Shown here in pieces: positions 13,213 through 20,622 of a stretch of 22,739 nucleotides of DNA. Origin of the DNA: an uncultured Collinsella sp. (lineage in GTDB: Bacteria; Actinomycetota; Coriobacteriia; Coriobacteriales; Coriobacteriaceae). Made by a program: the position numbers and the translations under genes. The stretch spans positions 1-22,739 of the forward strand of contig USQQ01000023.1 of assembly GCA_900556875.1 (NCBI GenBank), written 5' to 3'. The notes under the pieces are model-generated. The model did not search any database, was not told where the DNA came from, and saw nothing but the letters and a program-made list of their open reading frames with translations. Within the stretch, counting starts at the first letter, position 1, and each line of letters begins with the position of its first letter.

Positions 13213-14655
13213 TTAATGGGTAGGGTCAGTGGAAGTGTTAGAGTCTGCGGGCACAATGCCAAGGATATGCTCTAGGGTATCGAGCAGCTCATGCGGCATG
13301 GTCGACACCACATGAACCTCGGCGCCGCGACTGGTAAGGCTTGCGAGTAAATCGTCACGATGATACTCGTCAAGCGTCATGCCGTCAGCGTTGAACATGA
13401 GCTTAGGCACAAAGAGCATAACCCCCGACAGGTCTTGGGGCAGCTGCTCCAGAATGTCACACGCGACGATGAGGCCGGTCACGTCTACGTTGCCGCCAAA
13501 GTAGCGGTTCTTGATGGCTGTGACGGTGCCGCCGAGACCATGCGGCGACTCCACAAAGCGGGCCACCGTGTCGCGTGCGCTGGCGCCCGAGAGGCACAGC
13601 AGGTGCTGGCTGCGGGCGGCGATGGCCTCGCGGACGCGGGCCAGTCGCTCGGCATCGGTAGCCAGCGCGTCGTCGGTCTCGTCCAGATACGAGCGGATCA
13701 TGCCGATGCCGTCGTAGTACTGCGGGTAACCGTCGTAAAAGTCTGCCTCGGGAGGATCGATGCCGGCGTCCAGATAGAATTCGTCGCTCATCTGGAAGGT
13801 GTGGCGGCCAAAGCGCTCATAGGCGCGATCCTGGAAGGGACGGATCATGGCAATGGTCTCACGCGCTAGCTCGGGCTTGTCGCTGTAGGACCAGCTAAAA
13901 CGGTTCTGATGCTTGGTAAAACCGAGCGGCACAATGCCCAGACTTGTGATTTGCTCGTGCTCCTCGCAAAAGCGCAGAGTCTTTTCTAGCTCCTCGCCGT
14001 CGTTCATGCCGGGGCACAACACAATCTGCGCGTGAATCTCGATGCCGGCGGCCATGATGGTCTCGAGCACGTCCATGCCGCGCTGGGCGTTGCGGCCCAT
14101 CATGCGGCGGCGGACATCGGGACTCACGGCATGGACCGACACGTTCATGGGGCTCATATTGCGTTCGATGACGTTTTGAACATCTTCGTCGGAGAGGTTC
14201 GTGAGCGTGACAAAGTTGCCCTGTAAAAAGCTCAGGCGATAGTCGTCGTCGCGAATGTAGAGCGTGGAGCGGCCGCCCTTGGGCAGCATCGTCATAAAGC
14301 AGAATACGCAGGCGTTGACGCAGGTACGCATGCCGTCGAAGATGGGGCCATCGAACTCCAAGCCCCAGTCCTCGCCGGGAAAGCGGTCGAGCTCGACGGG
14401 GGTGACAGTGCCGTCGCGCGGGTCGAATACCTCCAGCTCGACGGTATCATCGTCGGCCTCCCAGAGCCACACAATCATGTCGGTGAGCGCCTCACCGTTG
14501 ACCGTGAGCACGCGCATGCCCGGCTCGATACCCACATCCCACGCGGGCGACTCGGGACGCACGTTCTTTACGAGCGCGCCCTCACCCGGCTCGGGGTCGC
14601 GGCTGCGCCCGTAATCGGCCACCTCGGCGGCGTATGCGGGTACGGTCTGGTCCAT
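13213..14655 (-). CDS. DUF512 family radical SAM protein with N-terminal PDZ domain
   Basis: A 480-residue protein. Residues about 25-85 form a PDZ-like domain (ALVKNVRPESPAWDVGIEPGMRVLTVNG). Next comes a radical SAM cluster site CVNACVFC (CX3CX2C), then LYIRDDDYRLSFLQGNFVTLTNL, HAVSPDVRRRMMGR, LCPGMNDG and SLGIVPLGFTKH, and a C-terminal DUF512 domain (PF04459). All three cluster cysteines are present, so it should bind a [4Fe-4S] cluster and SAM. The substrate of the family is not established to my knowledge. The ATG at 14655 is 2 bp from the ispH stop; the best ribosome site (AGGAG) is rather far (about 14 nt), so coupling to ispH translation is plausible. It ends 10 bp before der. Confidence 0.93.
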   Translation of the reverse strand: MDQTVPAYAAEVADYGRSRDPEPGEGALVKNVRPESPAWDVGIEPGMRVLTVNGEALTDMIVWLWEADDDTVELEVFDPRDGTVTPVELDRFPGEDWGLEFDGPIFDGMRTCVNACVFCFMTMLPKGGRSTLYIRDDDYRLSFLQGNFVTLTNLSDEDVQNVIERNMSPMNVSVHAVSPDVRRRMMGRNAQRGMDVLETIMAAGIEIHAQIVLCPGMNDGEELEKTLRFCEEHEQITSLGIVPLGFTKHQNRFSWSYSDKPELARETIAMIRPFQDRAYERFGRHTFQMSDEFYLDAGIDPPEADFYDGYPQYYDGIGMIRSYLDETDDALATDAERLARVREAIAARSQHLLCLSGASARDTVARFVESPHGLGGTVTAIKNRYFGGNVDVTGLIVACDILEQLPQDLSGVMLFVPKLMFNADGMTLDEYHRDDLLASLTSRGAEVHVVSTMPHELLDTLEHILGIVPADSNTSTDPTH

Positions 14656-14657
14656 GA

Positions 14658-15557
14658 TTAGCGGCAAAGCTCCTTGATGCGCGCAACGGCGCGTTCGATG
14701 TGTTCTTGCGGGGTGGAGGCTCCGGCGGTGATGCCGATGTGGTGAGCGTCGGCAAACCATGCGGCATTGAGCTCGGAAGCTTCCTCAATGTGATGCGTGC
14801 GCTCGCAGGCATCGGCACAAATTTGCGCCAGGCGGCGCGTGTTGCCCGAATTTTTACCGCCCACGACGACCATACAATCACAGCGGTTGGCGAGGGTTGC
14901 GGCTGCCTGCTGGCGCTCGCTCGTGGCGGCGCAGATCGTGTTGATCACACGCAGCTCCTGCACGCGCGGGGTGATGGAGGCAACAACCTCGGCCAGGTTC
15001 TGCGCGGTCTGGGTGGTCTGCACAACCAGGCCTACCTTGCCCTTGAGCGGCAGTGCGTCCGCATCGGCGGCACAACTCACGACTTGAGCGTCGTCACCAG
15101 CATGGCCCAGGATGCCCTCAACCTCGGGATGGCCCGGCTCGCCCACGACTACCACGTGGTAGCCCTCGCGTACCAAGCGCTCGGCCGCCACATGGACCTT
15201 CTTCACGTACGGGCAGGTGGCGTCGACCACAGTAAGGTCACGCTCGCGAGCGGCATCGATCACCTGCGGCACCACGCCGTGAGCGCGGATGATCACGGTG
15301 CCCGATGCGGCATCGTCTAGGGTCTCAGCCAGACCGACGCCTGCCTCGGCGAGCTCGCGCACCACGATAGGGTTATGGATGAGCGGACCCAAGGTATGGA
15401 CCTGATTGCACTCCCCTGCCTGCGGCGCAGCGGCCAGCGCCATATCGAGCGCACGCTGTACGCCGTAGCAAGTGCCGGCGTGGGCGGCGATCTCGATGGT
15501 AGGCGCGGTTGCCTGGTCGGACGCGGTCACGGCAGTGTTCGTCACGTTCTCGCTCAT
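14658..15557 (-). CDS. ispH: 4-hydroxy-3-methylbut-2-enyl diphosphate reductase
   Basis: A 299-residue Fe-S enzyme that makes IPP and DMAPP in the last step of the MEP isoprenoid pathway. The three cluster cysteines are Cys30 (GTCYGVQRA), Cys115 (DATCPYVKKVH) and Cys209 (NTICAATSERQ). Also seen: HTLGPLIHNP, IRAHGV, GHPEVEGI, VVQTTQT, SGNTRRL and AGASTPQEHI. The first ~18 residues (Thr/Ala rich) are an extension over E. coli IspH. The ATG lies 2 bp after the PlsC-like stop with GCAGG upstream; codons further upstream in the frame overlap that gene and lack support. In this block it follows cmk and plsC, as in many Gram-positive genomes. Confidence 0.96.
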   Translation of the reverse strand: MSENVTNTAVTASDQATAPTIEIAAHAGTCYGVQRALDMALAAAPQAGECNQVHTLGPLIHNPIVVRELAEAGVGLAETLDDAASGTVIIRAHGVVPQVIDAARERDLTVVDATCPYVKKVHVAAERLVREGYHVVVVGEPGHPEVEGILGHAGDDAQVVSCAADADALPLKGKVGLVVQTTQTAQNLAEVVASITPRVQELRVINTICAATSERQQAAATLANRCDCMVVVGGKNSGNTRRLAQICADACERTHHIEEASELNAAWFADAHHIGITAGASTPQEHIERAVARIKELCR

Positions 15558-15559
15558 GG

Positions 15560-16288
15560 CTAGAACCTGCCCGGATGCTCGGCGCACAGCTCGTCGCGCA
15601 TCTTATAGACACGGCCCATGGCCTCGGATTCAAACCAAGCCAGGCGCTCCGTGCGCTTAAGCCCGGCCGGTGCATCGGAAAGCGAGACGGCCTTGCCGGC
15701 ACGAATCCAGCACTTCTTGGGACGCATGAGCTTTTTGCCCGCGGGCGTGATATCGGACCAGCCGCAGATGGCGAGCGGGTTGACGGGCGCCTTGCCCATC
15801 TGAGCGATGAGCGCAAAACCGCCGTGGACCTCGGGCTTGATCTCGCGCGAGCGGATGCGCGTGCCCTCGGGAAAAATCAGGACGTCCTCGCCGCGCTGCA
15901 GCGCATGCTGGGCGGCGCGCAGGCACTTCATGTCGGCGGTGCCGCGCTCCACGGGAATGCCGCCCACGCGGCTAAAGGCCCAGCGTACGACCTTGCTCTT
16001 GGCGAACTCGGACTTAAAGATGGGGCGAATGCGGCGGCCGCCAAAGAACAGCGCCGTCTCCACGGCCAAGAGCTCAGCCATCGAGGTGTGGTTGCAGATG
16101 ACCACACTGCCGCGGCCGTCCTGGCGCTCAAACAGCAGATCGGCATCTTCGACCTTCCAACGCCACATGAGCTTGGAGAAGGCCCAAAGGATGGCCATGA
16201 CTACGACGACGGTGCCGCGAATGAGCGCTGGGAACTCTGCGTAGGGGGCGTTGTAATAATCCTCGGGCGTCTGCTTAAACAGGCGCAT
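15560..16288 (-). CDS. 1-acyl-sn-glycerol-3-phosphate acyltransferase (PlsC-like)
   Basis: A 242-residue membrane-associated acyltransferase that would add the second acyl chain to make phosphatidic acid. A hydrophobic segment at about 20-42 anchors it. Motifs: IFKSEFAK, GGIPVERG near 109-116, and FPEGTR at 139-144. The catalytic box reads NHTSMAE: His67 is present, but the residue four places on is Glu72, not the Asp of the usual HX4D. Glu could still act as the charge-relay acid, so I call it PlsC-like and not inactive. AAAGGAGG overlaps the cmk stop and precedes the ATG by 6 nt, so expression is tied to cmk. Confidence 0.88.
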   Translation of the reverse strand: MRLFKQTPEDYYNAPYAEFPALIRGTVVVVMAILWAFSKLMWRWKVEDADLLFERQDGRGSVVICNHTSMAELLAVETALFFGGRRIRPIFKSEFAKSKVVRWAFSRVGGIPVERGTADMKCLRAAQHALQRGEDVLIFPEGTRIRSREIKPEVHGGFALIAQMGKAPVNPLAICGWSDITPAGKKLMRPKKCWIRAGKAVSLSDAPAGLKRTERLAWFESEAMGRVYKMRDELCAEHPGRF

Positions 16289-16291
16289 GGG

Positions 16292-16978
16292 CTACCTCCT
16301 TTGGTTGATGAGGTCCTCGATAATGCGGACGACCTCGTCGATGGTATGGGCGGTGGAGTCGACGTGCACGGCGTCCTCGGCGGGCACGAGCGGGGCGACC
16401 TCGCGGCTGCTGTCAAGCTTGTCGCGCTGCTTGAGGGCGTCGAGGGTCTCGTCGACTTCGGCCTCGAGTTGCGCGGGCGTGAGCGGCTGGGCGTCGTTTT
16501 GGTGACGCTGCAGCACGCGGCGGCGGGCGCGCTCGCGCGGGTCGGCGGTCAGGAAGACCTTGACCTGTGCGTTAGGGAACACGACGGTTCCGATGTCGCG
16601 ACCCTCGGCCACGATATCGCGGTCCTCGGCGGCGCGGCGCTGGTGAATGAGCATGGCGGCTCGCACGCCCGGGTAGGCCGAGACCTTGGACACGTTTGCG
16701 TCGACCTGCGGGGTACGAATGGCGGCCGAAGCGTCCTTGCCGTCAATGGTCAAACGCGTATCCTCGCCGGTGCCGTTGGTAAAGCGGATCTCGATCTGCT
16801 CGGCGAGGGCGTCGATGGCCGCCTCGTCGTCCAGATCGATGCCGCGGTCGAGCGCGGCGAAGGTGACGGCGCGATACATGGCGCCCGTGTCGAGCTTGTT
16901 AAAGCCCAGCTGGCGGGCGATCTCCTTGGCGATGGTGGATTTGCCGGAACCGGCGGGGCCGTCGATGGCGACGATCAT
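16292..16978 (-). CDS. cmk: Cytidylate kinase
   Basis: A 228-residue kinase converting CMP/dCMP to the diphosphates, feeding CTP and CDP-diacylglycerol synthesis. P-loop GPAGSGKST at 7-15, LDTGAMYRAVT near 33-43, GRDIGTVVFPNAQVK, the RARRR lid, and DSSREVAPLVPAEDA near the end are standard for Cmk. I take the ATG at 16978, preceded by AAAGGAAG; a longer in-frame reading upstream overlaps the pseudouridine synthase tail and is a shadow. A 65-bp gap separates it from that gene, one of the larger gaps in the block, but I see no promoter or terminator in it. Confidence 0.96.
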   Translation of the reverse strand: MIVAIDGPAGSGKSTIAKEIARQLGFNKLDTGAMYRAVTFAALDRGIDLDDEAAIDALAEQIEIRFTNGTGEDTRLTIDGKDASAAIRTPQVDANVSKVSAYPGVRAAMLIHQRRAAEDRDIVAEGRDIGTVVFPNAQVKVFLTADPRERARRRVLQRHQNDAQPLTPAQLEAEVDETLDALKQRDKLDSSREVAPLVPAEDAVHVDSTAHTIDEVVRIIEDLINQRR

Positions 16979-17043
16979 GCAATACTTCCTTTCGATGGTT
17001 GACGTGCTGGTATGGTTCGGGGCGCTGGGGCGCGGCGGGTTGC

Positions 17044-18009
17044 CTAGCCTGTGTAGCGCTCGCGGTAGGTGTTGCGCTTGGGTGCGGAGCCGTGGCTGCC
17101 GTGGTGACGCGTGCGGCTGGCGGGCGTGTCTTGGGGCTTGCCGCCGTTGCTCTTGGCGCTCGCCTGCTTGGGCGGCAAGCCGCCGGCCTTGAGGATCTGC
17201 ACCTCGCGGTCGGTGAGCTCGCGCCACGAGCCCTTGGCCACGTCCTTGAGCTCCAGGCCGGCAAAGTTGCAGCGGTGCAGGCGGATCACCGGATGGTGGA
17301 TCTTGCTCAGCATGCGCTTGACCTGGTTCTTGCGTCCCTCGCGGATGATGACCTCCACGGCGGTGGTACCGGGCTTTACGCCTTGCGAAGCCACGGCCTC
17401 TGCCTCGCGTGCGGTGATGATGCGGCAGATAGCCGGCTGGCACAGACCGTCGTCGAGCTCGATGCCGCGACGCAGCGGCGTAAGATCGTGGTCGGACAGC
17501 TGCCCGTCCACGAGCGCCTGGTAGGTCTTGTAGACGTGCTTGCTGGGGTGCAGTAGATCCTGCGACAGGTCGCCGTCGGTGGTAAAGAGCAAAAGGCCTG
17601 TGGTGTCACGGTCCAGGCGGCCCACCGGAAACAGGCCCGGAAATCGGTCGCGCGGGACCAGATCGGCCACGCAAGGGCGCTCCTGCGGGTCGCTCATGGT
17701 AGTGAGGTAGCCGGTCGGCTTGTAGAGCATCAGGTACACGGCGCCCTGGTTGAGCTTGACAGGCATGCCGTCGACCTCGATGTGATCGCGTTCGACGTCG
17801 ACTTTGGTGCCCAGTTCGGTCGCGACCTCGCCGTTAACGGTCACGCGTCCGGCGGTCATCAGGTCCTCCGACCCGCGGCGGCTCGCCACGCCCGCGCGCG
17901 CCAAAAAGCGCTGCAGGCGCATGGTGTGCGGGTAGACAGGCTGGGCGTCGGCAGCGGGTACTGCGTTACCCATGGCGCGCGTCTCCCCTACTTCGTTAGT
18001 CCTCGTCAT
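17044..18009 (-). CDS. RluB/RsuA-family pseudouridine synthase
   Basis: A 321-residue rRNA-modifying enzyme. An S4 RNA-binding domain starts at about residue 30 (MRLQRFLARAGVASRR), followed by the catalytic domain with GRLDRDTTGLLLFTTDG (Asp133) and IREGRKNQVKRM, typical of RluB-type enzymes that act on 23S rRNA. The last ~45 residues are a Lys/Arg/His/Gly-rich, probably disordered tail. I favour the ATG at 18009 because GGAGG lies 6 nt upstream within scpB (14-bp overlap); an in-frame ATG at 17973 with AGGGGAG is a reasonable alternative, since the conserved domain begins only at residue 30. scpA-scpB-rluB-cmk is a common order in Gram-positives. Confidence 0.93.
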   Translation of the reverse strand: MTRTNEVGETRAMGNAVPAADAQPVYPHTMRLQRFLARAGVASRRGSEDLMTAGRVTVNGEVATELGTKVDVERDHIEVDGMPVKLNQGAVYLMLYKPTGYLTTMSDPQERPCVADLVPRDRFPGLFPVGRLDRDTTGLLLFTTDGDLSQDLLHPSKHVYKTYQALVDGQLSDHDLTPLRRGIELDDGLCQPAICRIITAREAEAVASQGVKPGTTAVEVIIREGRKNQVKRMLSKIHHPVIRLHRCNFAGLELKDVAKGSWRELTDREVQILKAGGLPPKQASAKSNGGKPQDTPASRTRHHGSHGSAPKRNTYRERYTG

Positions 18010-18724
18010 GTAAATCCTCCGAGGTCTTGTCGACGACCAGGGTCTCCAAGTCCTCGACTGCCTCAACATCTTCAAGATCGGTATCGAGCAGTTCGCGCTC
18101 TTCGTCCAGGTCCTCGGCCTGCTCCTCGAGCGTGGACTGAATGCTGCGGCCGCTCAGGCGCTCGCGGATAAACTGACGCGACTGCTCGTCGGGGGCAAAC
18201 TGCTCCAGATCGGGCAGATCGCGGGTGGAGCGCAGACCGAACTTTTCCAAGAAGGCGTTGGTCGTGCCGTAGATGATGGCTTGACCGCGCTGGGGGTCGC
18301 GTCCGAGCTCGCGCACCAGACCTTTGTCCACGAGCGACGCGATGACGCCGTCGGAATTGACGCCGCGGATGCCCTTGACCACCTCGCGCGTCACGGGCTG
18401 GTGGTATGCGATGACGGCCAGTGTTTCGAGCGCGGCCTGCGACAGCTTTTGCGTGTCCCAGCTCAACACATAGGCCTCGACCACGTCGTGGTAGGCGGGG
18501 TGCGTAAACAGGCGCCAGCCGCCGGCGACCTCACGCAGCTGAAAGCCACGGTTGGCCTCCTCGTACTCAACCTTGAGCTCGGCGAGCAGCGATGCGCACT
18601 CGCCGGGGGCGATATCCAGTGCGCCGGCGAGCGCGGGCGCACTCACCGGGTCGCTCGACACCAGCAGCAGCGCCTCGAGGGCGCCTTTGAGGCTGTTTGC
18701 CTCCAGCGTTGAAAGGGTTGACAT
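17996..18724 (-). CDS. scpB: Segregation and condensation protein B
   Basis: A 242-residue winged-helix protein that joins ScpA and SMC in the chromosome condensation complex. Family pattern: LKGALEALLLVSSDPVSAPALA at the start, GFQLREVAGGWRLFTHP near 60-76, LSQAALETLAVIAYHQPVTR near 93-113, IRGVNSDGVIASLVDKGLVRELGR, then an YGTTNAFLEKFGL segment. A very acidic tail of ~60 residues (Asp/Glu runs) extends past the core. TAGGAG overlaps the scpA stop and precedes the ATG by 8 nt. The end overlaps the pseudouridine synthase start. Confidence 0.96.
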   Translation of the reverse strand: MSTLSTLEANSLKGALEALLLVSSDPVSAPALAGALDIAPGECASLLAELKVEYEEANRGFQLREVAGGWRLFTHPAYHDVVEAYVLSWDTQKLSQAALETLAVIAYHQPVTREVVKGIRGVNSDGVIASLVDKGLVRELGRDPQRGQAIIYGTTNAFLEKFGLRSTRDLPDLEQFAPDEQSRQFIRERLSGRSIQSTLEEQAEDLDEERELLDTDLEDVEAVEDLETLVVDKTSEDLHDED

Positions 18725-18735
18725 GGTTGCTGCTC

Positions 18736-19548
18736 CTATTCGGTGAGCTCGGGGCCCTCGCCGGGCACGTATGCCTCGGCGCCCTCGACTCGGTTGATGC
18801 AGATGGTTCCGAAGATCTCGTCCTGGCTCAGCGTGAGCGAACCGCGCTTTGCGAGCTCTAACATGGCCAGGAAGGTGACGACGAGTTGCTCGGTGGTGGC
18901 GTCGCCGTCCAACAGCTCGCGGAAGGTGCAGGTTTGGTGCGCCATGGTAAAGCGGTCGACTGAGGCCACGGTCAGGTCGAGCGGTACGCGATGCGGCGCC
19001 ACATGCTCGGCCTCCAGCAGGAAGGTCTGGCGCTTGCCATCCAGGTCGGCACAGATAACGGCCAGGCCGCGCAGGGTGATGCCAGCCAGATAGTCGGGCA
19101 TGAGCCCTAGGAACTCAGGGTCGGGGCCGGCCACACGCGGATGCATACGGCTTTCGGCCTGCATGCGGGCACCGAGGGCCGCAGCCGCGCCTTTAAACTG
19201 CTTGTAGGCAATCAGGCGCTGGATCAGGACCTCGCGCAAGGCGTCGCCGTCGAGCGCGCTGAGTTCCTCGAGGTCTTCGTCGAACTCGTCATCGTCGTCA
19301 TCGACTTTGCGCGGGGCCTCCTGCGGCACCAGAGAGGCGGCCTTGATGTCCAGAAGGGTTGCCGCGACCAGCAGAAAGTCGCTCGCCACGTCCAGGTCCA
19401 GCGCCTCGATGCGCTCCACCTCGGCAAGGTACTGCTCGGCCACCTCGCTGATGGAGATGGCGCCGATATCTACTTTTTGGCGGGTTACCAGCTGCAGCAA
19501 CAGGTCGAACGGCCCGCTGTAGACCTGAGTCGACACGCGATACGACAT
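18736..19548 (-). CDS. scpA: Segregation and condensation protein A
   Basis: A 270-residue kleisin that bridges SMC heads. The N-terminal kleisin signature is clear: VYSGPFDLLLQLVTRQKVDIGAI at about 9-31, ISEVAEQYLAEVE, and DFLLVAATLLDIKAASLVP near 57-75. An acidic linker (DDDDEFDEDLEE) follows near 85-95, and a C-terminal winged-helix part ends with VTFLAMLELAKRGSLTLSQDEIFGTI, the SMC-binding end. AAAGGAGGTCGAAG precedes the ATG. SMC itself is not in the window. Confidence 0.96.
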   Translation of the reverse strand: MSYRVSTQVYSGPFDLLLQLVTRQKVDIGAISISEVAEQYLAEVERIEALDLDVASDFLLVAATLLDIKAASLVPQEAPRKVDDDDDEFDEDLEELSALDGDALREVLIQRLIAYKQFKGAAAALGARMQAESRMHPRVAGPDPEFLGLMPDYLAGITLRGLAVICADLDGKRQTFLLEAEHVAPHRVPLDLTVASVDRFTMAHQTCTFRELLDGDATTEQLVVTFLAMLELAKRGSLTLSQDEIFGTICINRVEGAEAYVPGEGPELTE

Positions 19549-19564
19549 CTTCGACCTCCTTTGA

Positions 19565-19620
19565 CGGCGCCTTCGCGGCGCGGTTTGGGTGCATGTTGCG
19601 ACCGTTTTGCGCGGTCGACC
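19565..19620 (-). promoter_or_regulatory. Two hairpins in the gap before scpA
   Basis: The 84-bp gap between the protease stop and scpA start is the largest in the block. On the minus strand it can form GACCG/CGGTC (19600-19616) and GCGCC/GGCGC with a GCGAA loop (19567-19571, 19577-19581) just before the ribosome site. There is no U-tract, so these are not standard terminators; they may stabilise or process the mRNA. Confidence 0.4.
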
Positions 19621-19632
19621 TGTAAGTTTACC

Positions 19633-20316
19633 TTAGATGCCGGCGATTGCGAAGTTGAGCAGCCACTCGGCCAGCGGATACACGGTAACGTCGAAATAGC
19701 GGCCGATCACATCAATGCCAGTCCACATGGGCAGCAGATACAGCACGATGATGAGGATGGGCATGGCGTATTGCTGCAGGTGGTAGTAGTTGTTGAGCGC
19801 CTTGCCTTTGAGGAGCGGCACGATGATCGACGAGCCATCGAGCGGCGGGATCGGGATGAGGTTGAAGAATGCGAGTGACAGGTTAACCACGATAAACGTG
19901 GCGCCGAAGTTCATGATCTGTGACGCCAGGGCAAAGGAGATGCCGGTGTAGAGGTTGCCGTACGCCACGTGCATGAGTGCCGCGGCAAGGCACGCGAGTG
20001 CGATGTTCGACGCGGGGCCGGCCGCGCTCACCAGGACCTCGTCGCGCTTGGGGTGCTTGAGGTTGTTGAGGTAGACGGGCACGGGTTTGGCGAAGGCGAA
20101 AACCGGGCCGCCGGCCGCGAGCATGAGCAGCGGCAGGATGATGGTGCCAAACGGGTCGATATGGTTAAGCGGGCTGAGTGACACGCGGCCGCGCGAACGG
20201 GCCGTCTTGTCGCCGAGCGCCCAGGCCGCGGCGGCGTGTGCGCTCTCGTGGATCACGATGCCCACGATGACGGCGACGGCGCTGGCGAGCAGGTTCATGA
20301 GGTAGCTGCTGGACAT
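19633..20316 (-). CDS. Site-2 protease family (M50) membrane metalloprotease
   Basis: A 227-residue, multi-helix membrane protein of peptidase family M50. The zinc motif HESAH is at 23-27 (HExxH, His23, Glu24, His27) in the first helix, and the third ligand lies in IPIPPLDGSS with Asp160. Between them are GRVSLSPLNHIDPFGTI and AAGPASNIALA, usual in the YwhC/Rip-like compact subgroup without a PDZ domain. Such proteases cut substrates within the membrane; this one's target is unknown, and no anti-sigma factor gene is adjacent. It starts 9 bp after the small membrane protein gene and stops 84 bp before scpA. Confidence 0.92.
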   Translation of the reverse strand: MSSSYLMNLLASAVAVIVGIVIHESAHAAAAWALGDKTARSRGRVSLSPLNHIDPFGTIILPLLMLAAGGPVFAFAKPVPVYLNNLKHPKRDEVLVSAAGPASNIALACLAAALMHVAYGNLYTGISFALASQIMNFGATFIVVNLSLAFFNLIPIPPLDGSSIIVPLLKGKALNNYYHLQQYAMPILIIVLYLLPMWTGIDVIGRYFDVTVYPLAEWLLNFAIAGI

Positions 20317-20325
20317 AGCGCTCCC

Positions 20326-20622
20326 CTAGCGGACGCGGCGCGAGGCGCGCGTGAGCAGGTAGTCGATCACAAACAGGATGACGGCCACGATGGCGTAATC
20401 CAGGCGGAACACGCCGCCAAAGGGCGATGTGATGACGCCGTAGCCGGCGATGGCGCTCGGCAGCGCGCGCGAAAGCTCAACGACAAAGCCCACGATCTGC
20501 AGCTTGGCGGTGAGGCCGCTAAAGCACAGCAGCACGGTCATCGCGCTCATAAAGATGCCGCAGATGCGACAGGCGACGGCGATGATGCTCATCGCCACGG
20601 CAGCGGCCTTACGAGAGTTCAC
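20326..20622 (-). CDS. Small membrane protein of unknown function
   Basis: A 98-residue protein starting at GTG 20622, supported by GAGGAG 7 nt upstream inside the ABC-F gene; the genes overlap by 14 bp. Two to three hydrophobic segments are visible: about 8-38 (AVAMSIIAVACRICGIFMSAM) and about 75-93 (YAIVAVILFVIDYLL), with basic ends (VNSRK, TRASRRVR). I do not recognise the family; YggT was considered because of size, but its motifs are lacking. The position between an ABC-F gene and a membrane protease, with tight spacing, suggests it is really expressed. Confidence 0.7.
   Translation of the reverse strand: MNSRKAAAVAMSIIAVACRICGIFMSAMTVLLCFSGLTAKLQIVGFVVELSRALPSAIAGYGVITSPFGGVFRLDYAIVAVILFVIDYLLTRASRRVR

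Noticed and set aside
12135..13223. A 362-codon plus-strand frame opposite der, and similar long plus-strand frames opposite other minus genes
   Set aside because: High-GC DNA gives long antisense frames. These lack ribosome sites and family motifs and mirror the codon pattern of the true minus-strand genes.
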